Positions 8,970 through 20,459 of a DNA stretch of 64,000 nt are shown here, in pieces. Positions within the stretch are counted from its first letter, which is position 1. Every line of letters begins with the position of its first letter. The notes under the pieces are model-generated. The model was given only the letters and a program-made list of their open reading frames with translations, made no database searches and was not told the origin of the DNA. The translations under genes were made by a program, and so were the position numbers. Origin of the DNA: Flammulina velutipes (taxonomy: Eukaryota > Basidiomycota > Agaricomycetes > Agaricales > Physalacriaceae); NCBI GenBank assembly GCA_011800155.1, contig CM022374.1:992001-1056000 (forward strand), read 5' to 3'.

Positions 8970-11089
8970 TCACTTCGGAACATCGTCCAAAACATTCTTC
9001 ACGCCTTGCTTCCACACCTCAATCTCCTTCTCCAGAGCCGCAATCATATTCCGCACCTCACGCCCTACCGCACCCCCTTCATTCACCTCTCCAAACCCAA
9101 CCATCAACGACGCGCGGGCCCTCAACAACGTGTCGTACGCCATCTTCACGCGAGGCGGCCCAGAAGGCGGGAAAGTCCCATTTTGGTTTGATGCAGAGGA
9201 TGGAGACGGTTCATCCACGGACAACAATTTCCCAAGCTCTGCCAGAGCGATGCCCACAACGGGATGCCCCTCCGGATGCATAGCCAACAACCCCGTGATA
9301 GCTTTAGAGCTTATTCGAATGCTGTCGTCCAACGCATCTTGTGTGAGAGGATCCGGCAGCGGGAATGATTTTTGCAGCAGGACGAGGCCTAGGAGAGGGT
9401 GTGAGGAGGGTGTGAGGCCAGACGATGTCAGGATTGGGATCAGCTTTGAAGTCAGCTGTAGCGCTTTCGATGGATCTGTTGAAAGAGATACTAGTGAGAA
9501 AGATGGGTATTGTGAATCATAAAATGGTTGCTTACCTTTGAATTGCAGAGCGGTAGCTTTATCTAGACCTTGCTGGCCTACGCGGACGGCATCCAGTACG
9601 TCGTCTGTCGACGCCACTGCAGATTTACACCGATCACATCTCGTCAAGGGATTGTCTGTGTTCGTGTTAGCTACCGGTGCAATGACAAAGCCAACGTAGA
9701 TACTACGTACCTTCGGTTGGTAAAGGGCATACACCGCTGCATGATTTTGAACATCTCATAGACTCCCGTGGGTCGACTGGGGGCGGAAGCGTGCAAAGTT
9801 GACATTGGCAATCAAAATGATAGGTCTCCTCAAGTAACCGCTGTCGGAGAACGCGAGGAAGCGTAGTATCAATGTAAGCAGTGAGAATCTGAGAAAGAGA
9901 TGAGAACTGTGTAATCTCAGAGTTGATGGAACGAGGATTACCTCTTCTCCGGGCATGATGTCGCGGATTACAACTACCTGCATCGCGGGCTCCGATGTAC
10001 GAGGGTTTGCGGAGGCTCTTGGGAATACGACGACGGCGTTTGGCTGACAAGAGTGATTGAAAAGAGCAATTACCGGCGAGACAGAGGCACCCAGGGGAGT
10101 CAACGTCGGATCGGTGACGGCAAATGTATTCGTCGTAAACTAAATGGAGGTCAGAGAGGCCTTGAACGAGATATCAGGAGTAGAGTTTACACGAGACGTG
10201 AGATCAAGAAGCTCTCCAGCAGAGTGTATACCGAACTCCGCCAGGTCCTGAGGAGACGAAAGGCCAAGGTACTGCACCAGAGAATGTGCTAGATGTGTGT
10301 GCATTTCTGCTGCGGAGATAGGAAGACCTTTTCGATCTGGACAGCCGTTAGGCGATGTAGATACGAAGGGTCAGGGTACTAACGAGATTGCATTGAATCT
10401 ACTTCTCGACTCTGAGCATGGTTATCAGACGGACGCGCGCCTGTGAAGAAGGGGAAACACTTACCCAGACGCTCGTAGGACCTTTCTTCTGGCGTATCCA
10501 TAGGATGCGCGCAATGCACCGGACTGCGTCACTCGGTATCGCGAGTTCTGGGGATGGAGCGGCGGCAGCCCAGCGTTGGAGAGACGCGCACTCGTGCTTG
10601 TGGACAGACCAATCTTTCGTTTGACACGTCTATCGAGACTAGCTTGAGTCCGAAAACGAGGGTGTGAAGGGGCATGCTATGACTTACCGCATCACAGTAG
10701 TATATGTGGTGGCATTGGGTGCATCGTTTCAAACCTGTTGGCTGGGCAGGCGAGAAACAATACGAGCAGTATTCGTGTAATTTGTCTATGGAAAGTGCGG
10801 CTACGTGGGGCTTTACAGACAGTAGAACGGAGCCTTCCCATACGTCAGACATGTGGCGGTTCTGAATTCCGTTCAACTCACCTGAGGTCAGCTGCGCATT
10901 ACTGTAAAGTCCTCTTCCAGATGCGTCTGTGGTGCGAATGTCAATCGCCGGCGGAAGAGACGTGTAAATATCAGTTGAGATAACAGATTCCCTTTGGTCG
11001 ACGATCACTGGTTCGTGCACGTTTGGACCTGAAGAACGGTCGACATAGGACTTTGTTTTCCGGGCGGCGCGCAGGTCACTGAACGACAT
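8970..11089 (-). CDS. SET and MYND domain protein (SMYD-like, about 570 aa)
   Basis: This is a probable protein lysine methyltransferase. Nine exons join in phase; the first four are 11089-10882, 10833-10688, 10629-10465 and a 28-nt exon at 10411-10384. The split SET domain starts with a GRGLYSNAQL-type motif. It is interrupted by a MYND zinc finger (CSYCF, then RCTQC, YYCDATCQ, W and HEC). It resumes with the NHSCQPN motif near residue 259, which binds cofactor and substrate, and GEEILTAYID. A post-SET cysteine cluster (CQCQLC, then CDRC) follows. The C-terminal half is helical and TPR-like. All key SET motifs seem intact. The substrate may be histone or non-histone and is unknown. Confidence 0.85.
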
Positions 11090-12926
11090 AAATTTGCAGA
11101 GTTAAAGCCGCTGTGTACACCGCTAGTGAAATATGCAGAGTTCACCTTGGTCGTGACCGTTCTTGGACAAGAAATATATAATTACGTCAGCCGTCTTGCT
11201 TTCTATTCAACCGTCATTGTCGTCGACTTGTGGGCCCAAGACTGAGCTTAATCACGACGTCCTGGTTCTACGGAACGCCCTTTCTTTTTTAGAGTTGAAC
11301 CTCATTTTTAAAGCGCAATTTATGACCTCGCTTCTGTCGGAGAAGGACATCACAATCTGGTCCTCTTCTCACGAGGAGAATCCCTCGATTCTGGCCTTCT
11401 TTTTCCAGAGCTGCATGCGGCTGTTCTCTTTCATGGAAGACACGGCCGGAATCCCTTACTGACATTGACAGTTTCTTTGGTACAGGCGTTATCCGGTCAA
11501 GAAGTAGAAGCCTTCATCATCGTTTGAACTCGATTGTCCTGGCCGATTGACATACCACCCCCAGACCCCAGACAGATTGTCTCAAACTCAACTATGCGTG
11601 GGTCGTTGTATGTGCAGATGTGTTCAACATTACGGTTTTCTTGCTATCCGGTCGATTCTTCTATCCTTCCCAAGAATTAGTGGGTAGTATCATGATCGAC
11701 GTGATTGGCAGCTTCGTGGCAAGCGGACGACGTGAGTTCAACGCCGCACATTTTCCAGGGCCAAGTTTGTGTTTATCTCTTTTCTGAGATACTGTCGGAC
11801 GAGGTAGGACGAGGTTCAGGTATGTGAACTATCCGGTACTCCATCCTTTACAATGCTGACTATCATAATTGACAGTATTATTTCCGACTAGGCGCCCGAG
11901 GCGGCATTTAGTAGGTTATTAGAGGTCTTCCATTTACGCGTGTCATGAAAACATACAGATCGGGGATGCCGGCACTATACATCCATTTTATCCATGGCAT
12001 TGGCATCGACCTTCCAATCAGGCGCGTCTTGCGGAAACTGGGGTCTTGTCAACTAGCAAGATAGTGCCGCCCCGCTGTCGGTCGGAATGCGCACATAATT
12101 CTTTTTGGCGGAACAAGAACAAGGGAACATAACGCCCTTCACCTTGTCATGGCTCAGAAACTCAATGCTTTGCCCGGCGCTAGGCCCCGGAGGATCTTTC
12201 TGCGAGAGTATCTCAACTACGTTGGTATGTACGCTGGCATGATATCGGTTGTCTGATGCGTTGATCATCATTAACAGACTTTTTTTTCGTGAGCACCCCC
12301 GGCTCCGATTTCTAGTACTGAGATCTCTGGTTTGCAGTGTGTATTTCGAGTTAACCGGCTGTCACACGGCGATGCTCACCTTGGGCTTCTCGATAATTCA
12401 ATGCGCACGATCACTCCAACGTTGGTGCCTCGTCGGCTACCAAACAACTGTGTCAATCGAATGGCAACCTTAGGTATTTGGACGCAGTTTTCCCTCCGCA
12501 CACTTGCCTGGAGAAAGGACGGGAAAGGAACCGCTCTGTGCTTCGGTCATTTCCGCCAGCGCGGCAAGGACTTCCATTTTCTAATCGCCTTGAAAGATGA
12601 AGGGTTAGCAGACGACATTTGGCTCAAAACCGGTTGGGTTCTAGGTTTCCTATTCAGAGCGCTAACCATGCTGCGAACCCTAGCGTGTGGAACGACAAGC
12701 ATTCGGGATCTCCGCTATAATCGCCCTGTATGATTGTGTTACTGCTCCCTTATTATCTCCTCGGCCGTCTTCCTCTGCCTGAGAACATTATAAGAAGCGA
12801 GGGTCTTGCGTGCGGATTCTCGCTTCAGATGTCGCGCTTTCCTACGACCTCCATTTCCTCGTCCACCAGCCTCGGGCTTAAAGATGTCTGGTCAGTCTGT
12901 CCTGCAACTTGTGTTCCGTCTCTGAC
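11090..12926. other. Gene-poor 1.8 kb stretch
   Basis: I see no supportable gene here. An open frame at 11163-11462 and hydrophobic, membrane-like coding scraps near 11590-11740 have no clear splice partners. The region may contain a decayed gene or upstream control of the amidase that starts at 12927. Confidence 0.4.
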
Positions 12927-14961
12927 ATGGCGTACAGTGAATGGAAACGAGGCGAACGCGAGCGTCAGATGGCAGCGCTGTCTGCGTCCTATTCTGCTCC
13001 TCTGACATCCGACGAGGAGAAGATACACGCACTCTCTCTGGCCACACTTGTTCGTCAGTGCCGATCTGGCGCGCTCGGGCCATCAGACGTGATGCGAGCC
13101 TATGCGAAGAAGGTTTTTGTTGCTCAGAAAGAGTCTAATTGCGTGAGCGATGTTCTGGTGGAAGAGGCGCTGTCGTCTGCGCTGTCGCAGTGGGGACCGG
13201 GCCAGGACACGGACAGCGACCGGGTTTGCCATCAACGACCGCTTCTTGGTGTGCCAATCAGTGTCAAAGGTGGGCTCTCCCGTCGGTTCTTTCAACGTTC
13301 GCTTGACGTTTCTCGGACCGTCTAGACTCCATTGACATCGCAGGACACGACACTACTATCGGCCTCGCGCGGAATTGCAGAAAACCGGTGCCCAAGTCTG
13401 CTGCCATTGTCCGCCTGCTGCAGGATGCGGGCGCCATGATACATGCCAAGAGCACCGTACCGGTGGCGCTATTTGCGATGGAGACAGATTCTGCGATATT
13501 CGGCCGGACGTCTAATCCTTACAACAGCGAGTACGGCGTTGGCGCATCGACGGGTGGCGGTGGTGCAATGGTCGCGTGGGGCGCGAGCAAAATAGAGATA
13601 GGGTCCGACGTTGCTGGCAGTGTCAGGATACCCGCACATACCTGTGGCCTCTGGAGTCTGAAAGGCAGCGTCGGGCGCTTTCCATCGATAGGCAACAATA
13701 GCGCCATGCCTGGACTGGAGTCCATCCCTACTCTTACTGGACCGCTGGCTGGCAGCTTGGACGACTTGCACGAGTTCTACAGGCGCGTGGTCGAGATGGA
13801 GCCGTGGATGTATGACCACACGGTATGTTCGTTTTCGTTTCTTGAGTGACGCCGTCTTGCTAAACTCTCTTTCCGCTCATAGTGCGTACCGTTACCCTGG
13901 CGTCCGGTGAATTTGCTCGAGGACGGACGGCGCTTGAAATGGGGCATCATATGGACAGATCGTGCGTGAATGCTTTCTCACGTCAAGGGGCAGCGAATAA
14001 GGTGTAACTTTAGACACGTTACCTCCATCGCCCGCGTGCAGACGGGCTCTGTCGACGGTTGCCGACGCCCTCAAATCCGAAGGTCACGAAGTGGTCAATT
14101 TGTGCGTTCATAATCACCACTCCCATCATCCACATATTCATTCTTTGCTCCCAGCTCAGCCCCTATCCTCCCAGTCCTCGAAGTAGGCTACCAACTATTC
14201 TTCGCGGACGTCGGTCAGTGCCCCACTCAACCCCAAGACTCCGCCACTCACCTCTTTTTTCCCCAGGTTCTCAAGTCCGAGCCCAACTCCTCCCAGGCGA
14301 GACGCTCCGCCCCGAACTAGGTTCGATATTGTCTCTCATATCGCGTTCTTTCATCGTCAAGACCTTTTGGCGGGTATGGGGGTACGTTACCGGGCGTGCG
14401 CAGCCTGAAGCACCGGAGTTTATCAGCGCAAAGACGCTCATCGAGGAGCGTGAACTAGTGATGCAGCGTGATGCCCTGCGCGATGAATGGCACCATCTAT
14501 GGGCGAACCAGGGTCTCGACTTCGTGCTCACCGTCGCGCACCCTTTCCCCGCCCTCGCACATGGTGACGGCCCAAAATCTTCCCTAATGAGCGCGAGTTA
14601 TACTTTTCTGTTTAATATGGTTAGTCCTACTTCAGATTTGGTTAGAGCGTTCTGATTTTTCATTTCAATTTTTTTGTAGCTCGATTACGCAGCGGGTGTG
14701 ATACCGGTGACTAACGTGGACAGGGAGGTGGACGGGCTGCCGTTAGATTTTGAGGCGAGCGAGGAGTATGCGGGGATGAGCCCCGAGTGTCGGGTTGCGT
14801 GGTCCGTATACGACGCGGAGAAGATGCATGGTCTCCCACTCAATGTCCAAGTCGTCGGCCGCAGGTTCGAGGAAGAAAAGGTCCTCGCTGGAATGAAGGT
14901 TATCGAAGAGGTGCTCAAGAGGAAGAATGTGGTGTTTAAGAGTAAGAAGGACATGCTTTAA
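12927..14961 (+). CDS. Amidase-signature family hydrolase (FAAH-like)
   Basis: This is an amide hydrolase of the amidase signature family, which includes fatty-acid amide hydrolase and fungal acetamidases. Seven exons join in phase, beginning 12927-13269, 13344-13822 and 13883 onward. The Ser-cisSer-Lys triad is visible: Lys114 in PISVKG, Ser183 in GASTGGGGAM and Ser207 in GSDVAGSVRIPA. The 24-residue spacing between the two serines equals that in rat FAAH. The nucleophile motif has Ala-Gly-Ser where Gly-Gly-Ser is usual. Conserved C-terminal segments are present (YAAGVIPVT near the substrate channel, LPLNVQVVGRRFEEEKVL). No membrane anchor or signal peptide is seen. The substrate cannot be told from sequence. 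Confidence 0.85.
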
Positions 14962-15684
14962 GTCTCGTTCCTTTTATCTTTATACGATTCGAGTACAGCG
15001 ACTCCGAGTCGGTGATCATTCACTTATTTCCTTATCTTACTTTCTAGCAAATGGTATAATCTCGCACTGTTGAATAATATCACGAGCGTGTGTATGGGAT
15101 GAATAGAATGGATGCTCAATGGACTTGGGTTCTGCGAGATATGTTCATCGAGGCTGGAGTTCTCAAAAGGGAAAAATACGACCTTTGACCGAAAAGTCGA
15201 TCGACTGACTCTTTTCTCATTGGTCGTTCAATGAAGGACGTGCCTTTCTTACTCTTTAATTCGTGCTGCCTCAATAGATGAGTCCTGGTATGGATCCGGC
15301 TCTGTCTTCTAGCTTACTATTACTGCTCTCTGGTATTTTAATAAATGTAAGGAAACAGAAGAGGGAATAGATTCTCCCAGCCTTGCAATACCTACGTAGC
15401 CAAATCCACGCCCTTAAGCCTCGAAACTATAGATGGTAAAACTTCAGATACACATCTTCTATTGATACTGAGCGTCCTAGAATTTTATCGGCTGTTGCAA
15501 CATATAAAGCTGTGAGATTACTTCATCAATGCTGCTCATCGCAAAGTGTATTCCTTTGTCCTGAAGCTCGGGTTCAGAGTAAGTTTCTCATTAGATTCAT
15601 GCATGGTGTGTATGTCGTACAATACAGAAGAGGTGTCAAACAATGCCTTATAGAATAGTTATGCGTACTAGATGATGTCCGTTG
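14962..15684. other. Tail-to-tail intergenic region
   Basis: This AT-rich stretch lies between the converging amidase and palmitoyltransferase genes. It would hold both 3' UTRs. Nothing else is seen. Confidence 0.5.
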
Positions 15685-17324
15685 TCACCGCAGCTCGATA
15701 GGCCACTCACTCCTCCGCCGCCATCTCCCCTCCTTATCAAACCTCGGATTAGGCGTATAATCAAGCCCATTCGACAATCCCCTCCCAACGGGTAATATCC
15801 ACCCCACCCACCAGCTGCCCATAGTCTCCTCCCAACCCTTCCTCCCCGACTCCAACCACCAGATATTGCCCTCCTTCCCAATGCGCCCCCACTCCTGGTC
15901 CCACGTCGCCCGAAGACGTTTCTTTGTCCTTAATCCAGTCTATCAGCAATGGTCATCATGATTGCAAGAGAGAACATACGAAAGATCACAAAGCCCCAAA
16001 GCCCCGCTCATAACATGCTCTTCTCTATCCAATATACTGCGATCGCGCATGCTTTCCACCGTCGTCTCTGAGAGGTAGAGCAGTCGCATATGCGACAAAA
16101 ATAGTGATATGGTGAATACGCAGAATAAGGCGCTTCTAACGTACGCAAGGAACTCGTTAGCATCAAAATCATAGCCAAGAGTCTGTTGGACGTACAAAGC
16201 TAGTATGACGACGTGCTGCACGTCCAAATCATCTTGAGCGCGTATGGTATACGGTAAGAGGGTCGCGAACGTGTAAGCGGTGAAGACGGCAGCTGCTTGG
16301 TTAAAGTTTATGAAGAACTGCATAAAGATCAGGGGGATGAAGGAAGAGAGAGTTTGGTAGCGTAAGGCTCTATACCTTGTGGTTTCGGGCGCCTACACAT
16401 TGGCCGATCCCTGGGGGAAAGTATGTTAGGTGCGTGCGTATAGGTGGGAAGAGAATTAAGTTACATGGACAATGGTGATCGTATTTGAGGATGCAAGTGC
16501 CACAGACGCGACAGTGGTGTGCGCGATAGGGCTTGACAAGTTCGTCTCGCACACAATAGCGATACTCTGGGAGCAGAATAGGAGTGATAGGCGGTCTCCG
16601 CTCGACATTCATCATGGCCATCTTTATTCGGAGGTCATGATCTTTGTGCGGAGGAGCCTTGTCATCATGATCAATGACTCTTATTGGAAGCATAGATCTA
16701 GGACTGAGAAGATTATCATGTCGTTCGTTGGATTCGAGTGCTGCGCGCAGTTCGAGGTCTTCATAGGACGGGCCACCGATGCTGTCTCTGTCTCTGACTA
16801 ATGTGCTGCTGCGAGCTGGATTTTGCAGTGTCCCGGATTCGATATCTCCATTGGCGGGAACGAAGGACTGACTGGGGCCGGGAGCGCTGGGTGGCGGTTG
16901 AGGGGATTTTGGGACGTGCTGGTGTAGAAATGAGTGGCTTTAGTGGCTGAATGAATGGGCTACGCACGTCTCGGGCGAATCCTGGTGGGGTAAATACGAC
17001 AACGGCATAGGCCCATACCATCCATATAAACAGAGGGCAGAATACCCCCAATAATGCGACTTGTACAAGTGAGTAAGGACCTGACGAATAAACATGAACT
17101 CACGCACTGCCTCCACCCTTGCTAAGTATGCTACTTTGCCTTCGTATTGCTGGTACGCACGTTCTGCCGATGTAGACGTACGCCGCGTAGACCATGATAC
17201 CAAAGGTAATGGGCACCATGAGCTTGACGAGAATCCATGGCTGCGGCTTGTCGTTCCTCTCCCGTTTTTCTCTAGTCTTGTATTTGGCGTCTTCGACAAC
17301 GCGGCAGAAGGATTCTGAGGGCAT
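15685..17324 (-). CDS. DHHC palmitoyltransferase
   Basis: This is an integral membrane enzyme that S-acylates cysteines on target proteins. Six exons join in phase. Residues 1-70 hold two hydrophobic helices around [20 protein letters not shown], with a further one in [21 protein letters not shown] cytosolic loop carries the cysteine-rich domain: [19 protein letters not shown], then C-x6-DHHCPW with the catalytic Cys, then [11 protein letters not shown]. Two more hydrophobic helices follow ([17 protein letters not shown] and [12 protein letters not shown]), then a tail with [14 protein letters not shown] and [13 protein letters not shown], typical of fungal Pfa-type enzymes. The DHHC is split by an intron in the Trp codon. 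The last intron acceptor (…GGATTAAG) was chosen by phase. A heptad repeat array lies 20 bp upstream of the ATG. Confidence 0.88.
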
Positions 17325-17343
17325 CCGACGACGAAGACTGGAA

Positions 17344-17385
17344 TGAACGGTGAACGGTGAACGGTGAACGATGAACGATGAAGGA
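17344..17385 (+). repeat. Heptanucleotide tandem array, six units of TGAACGR
   Basis: There are three TGAACGG units, two TGAACGA units and one TGAAGGA. The array lies 20 bp upstream of the DHHC start codon on its minus strand, so it is probably transcribed in the 5' leader or sits in the core promoter. Confidence 0.75.
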
Positions 17386-18062
17386 AAGTAAGTACGGATT
17401 TGGCAACTTGGTCTGAACCATCACGTTGCTACTTTATGGCGCCTCTCGACTCGATAATTACAGAACTGTCTATATGTGTCTTTCATGGGTGTTCCACGGG
17501 CAGCATGCTCCATCTCGTCTCCAGGTCGATTATTAAATACGGGGCAATCGATACCAATACCTGAGTGCCCCTCAAGCTATACCTCTGGTCATGAGCTGCG
17601 AAAAATATTTCATCCCCTCCAGCACTTGGCAAGCCTACACTTCCTGGATAGGCAAAAGAACCCATCTTCCCCGACTCTACGGATTTATAAAACGCCTAGC
17701 ACCATCCTACTTTCCTCGAGCCCGGGGATACAGGAAGCGAGCTCGCGATCCAGAAACAACGGACTGCGGTTTCCGGACTGGACTATTGAACTTGTCAAAT
17801 TACACGCCACCAGAAATCCCTTCTAGTGCGCTGTATTGACATCTTTCTGGAAATACTTTCTTTGAATCTTCTTGTGGCGCGCGGACCCGACGAAGTGTGG
17901 GTATTTCGACTCTTTCATCTGACCCGATTTTGGGCTAGGAATGATTGTTTGTAGTCGGTAACCTATAATAATCCGTACCCCTTTGTTGCTCCAGCAGTTT
18001 TCGAAAGTGATGCCTCCTTTAAATCTGCATTCCCTTTTTTGCGCCACACAATTATAGCCATA

Positions 18063-18072
18063 AACCCTAACC
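18063..18072 (+). promoter_or_regulatory. CCCTAACC element just before the ZNF830-like ATG
   Basis: The sequence AACCCTAACC ends seven bases before the ATG at 18079. Relative to the gene it reads in the opposite direction from the F-box promoter copies. Confidence 0.25.
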
Positions 18073-18078
18073 TTAACA

Positions 18079-18900
18079 ATGGTTTCTGACGTAATCAACT
18101 CTTCTTGCCCTCCTACCGCCATGGCGGATGTACGCGCCCTGCTCAAGGCCAAACGACAAGAAGCGCGTATAACGCACCCTCTAGCCACATACTCTGCCTC
18201 TGGCCAACTAAGATGCTCTGCCTGCGGGACAATAATCAAACACTCTACAGCCTGGGAAGGTCATCTAGGCAGCAAAGCGCACCGGACGACTGTTGCTCGT
18301 CTGCGCGAAGAGGAACGACGGCGCGCAGAGGAGGAAGAGCAGAGAGTTTCCGCTGCTGTTGCTTTGGGAAAACGAAAATCCGAAGACGAGGACGAGGATG
18401 AAGATGAAGATGAAGAAATGGCAGAACCGGAATCTAAAAAGTCAAGACCGAATGACGCGGGTGGCTTTCCCGCTGATTTCTTTTCTGACCCTTCACGTGC
18501 TCCCCCTCCCCCTCCTTCTATGGATGTCGACGCGGAAGTAGAGGCAACGCCACACTTGGACGACGAATTCGCGCGCTTTGAGCGTGAGGTGGTTAACGCG
18601 CCGGACTTTCGGGAGACGTACGAGGGGGCGACTGTCTTTGCTGAGCCAGTGATGGCGCCGGAATTGCCGGAGGGATTTCCTCCGCAGCGGGGGGAAGAGG
18701 CGGTGGTCGTGGAGGAAGAGGTGGACGAGCAGGAGAAGAGAAGGCGGAAGGAGCAGGAGGAGAGGGAGCTTATCATGGATCGGTTGATGGAGGAGGAGAG
18801 GGCGCAGGAGGAGGCGGATATGAAGGTTACGGTGATGAAGAATCGGCTGGATGCGTTGAAGAAGAGACGGGAGGCTGCGAAGGCAAAGGCGGGTTCATGA
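18079..18900 (+). CDS. ZNF830: ZNF830/CCDC16-like C2H2 zinc finger protein (273 aa)
   Basis: This is a single-exon nuclear protein. After MADVRALLKAKRQEARI it has an SGQLRCSACG segment and then HLGSKAHRTTVARL, which together form one matrin/U1C-like C2H2 finger at about residues 46-75. The same order is found in metazoan ZNF830, which is linked to pre-mRNA splicing and genome stability. A Glu/Asp-rich patch and a KKSRPND-like basic stretch follow (about residues 100-125), then a proline run. The protein ends in a long charged coiled coil (about 205-270). Translation could start at 18079 or at the in-frame ATG at 18121, which matches family N-termini better. Confidence 0.78.
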   Translation: MVSDVINSSCPPTAMADVRALLKAKRQEARITHPLATYSASGQLRCSACGTIIKHSTAWEGHLGSKAHRTTVARLREEERRRAEEEEQRVSAAVALGKRKSEDEDEDEDEDEEMAEPESKKSRPNDAGGFPADFFSDPSRAPPPPPSMDVDAEVEATPHLDDEFARFEREVVNAPDFRETYEGATVFAEPVMAPELPEGFPPQRGEEAVVVEEEVDEQEKRRRKEQEERELIMDRLMEEERAQEEADMKVTVMKNRLDALKKRREAAKAKAGS

Positions 18901-20459
18901 CAGTGAGAATGTTGATGTATCGTTGCTTATAAGCCGTGTAGTGACTGTTCATTTTCTATCTAGGTTGCATATACGTCCTTTGATATGTCTACAGTAGTTA
19001 TTGCCAAATTTCTGAGTCTTGATCGGTCTGTTGCGTCGACGTGACTCCGACCCGAGAACTTCGAGGTGCCGTTTGGTGAATTTATCATTGCGGATCCTTG
19101 GAATTTACTGAGGCGCATAGGAATTGAAGACGTGCTAATTGTTCTACTTGCTACTACTTGGTCAGTGGTGAGAAACCCTGGGTGATTCTGAGTATGGTTT
19201 TCGTTCTACTCCCACCAGCAACATCAAAGAAAGCAGACCACGAACCTGCAGAACACCTTGTCTGGTCACGGCTACTAACTTCAGTGGCTTCACGACGACG
19301 AGCGGTAGCACATCTAAACTCGACTGCATGCCTGCACTCGAGTTCATTGTCTCATGGGAGCTCACATGGCATTGTGTCGGTCTTGGGGTACGGAATCGCA
19401 ACTGTGAAAATCAAGTTTTCCGTCACGCCAAAATCTGCGCCTCTTTTTCTAGTTTCACTTTTCATATGAGAGACTTTCTACTCGTCCGAAAAGCTGCACA
19501 GTGCGTAAGGCTGCTGATATACGTATCGATTGTGGCCAACTTGACGACGCTTGTCTTCAAGCTTTTCCTCGGAATTCGTTTACCCTTCCTTGCCAGGATT
19601 CCCAGGCCAGTCACCGCGATGGGCCCACCGTGCTCTCGTTCCCCTCCTCGGTACGATATTCTGGTCGTCTTCCTCTCAAGCATCGCTTACTCAATCAAGA
19701 TGTTACTCTTCTAAATCCAGTACACGGCCAAAAGGGATCGCATTCTTCGAGAATCAGTTCCTCGTACATGAGCAGAAGTCGCAGCTCTTTGTTCGGCCTG
19801 GAGAGGGGGAGCTGCAATCGAGTTAGTAATCCTGAGGGCAGGACAGTAGCTCGGAGTAGTAAGGTCAAATTACGATTATAACAGCTCTCTTTTGTACTCG
19901 AGGTCTTAGAACCAGATATTTGTTTGCCTTGAAAGTGTTTATTAGCACGTTTGAAAGATCAGGCCCAACACCTAGCACGCAACCATGGCTCTATTACACC
20001 CGTCGCTCTCGCTCCCAGCATTTTCGCACTGGCCTCTCCAAAGTTCGAGCGGACGATAACAGCGGGAGTTGGATGCCTCGTTATGGTTATGGGAGAACAA
20101 GTTACACAGCCCACGGCCCGCTACAAGTCAAATGCAAGTTCTCGAGGCCCGATGCCTGATCTGCCAGGAACTTGTATCCTTCTGCACCCGTCGCGACATG
20201 ATTCTCGAGGCAGAATTAGGCTTTGTTTGCCGGGGCCCAAGGATCGAGGAGATCTGGAGAGATCGTACATGTGCGCAGATGTGTATCTGTGGCTCGGGGC
20301 GTTGTATGTGGGTCCATATGTAACCAACATATTTGTTTTGGACGAGGAGTAGGTTATTATTAGTGTCTTATAAACAGGCGGCGAACGTGCATGTAGTCTG
20401 TCGGAAATTCAGATAAAGGAACAGTGGAGCTGGACTCTGAGATCTGACCCATTGTAAAT
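18901..20459. other. 1.56 kb intergenic region
   Basis: This lies between the ends of the ZNF830-like gene and COX10. Several overlapping open frames of 60-130 codons occur on both strands, but none has a recognisable domain or convincing exon partners. I call nothing here. Confidence 0.45.

Larger units (their letters stand above)
17325..18078. other. Divergent promoter region
   Basis: This lies between the DHHC gene (minus) and the ZNF830-like gene (plus). It holds the heptad array at 17344-17385 and a CCCTAACC element next to 18072. Short open frames at 17476-17839 have no family resemblance and are not called. Confidence 0.45.

Noticed and set aside
11975..12060. Laccase-like HPF…W-H-W-H motif
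   Set aside because: The translated piece (HPFYPWHWH) recalls the laccase HPFHLHGH motif. However, the spacing is wrong and no other copper-site motif lies within several hundred bases on either strand.
19328..19714. 128-codon hydrophobic open frame
   Set aside because: Its hydrophobic run could be chance. No conserved motif was seen, and an overlapping frame of the same length exists.
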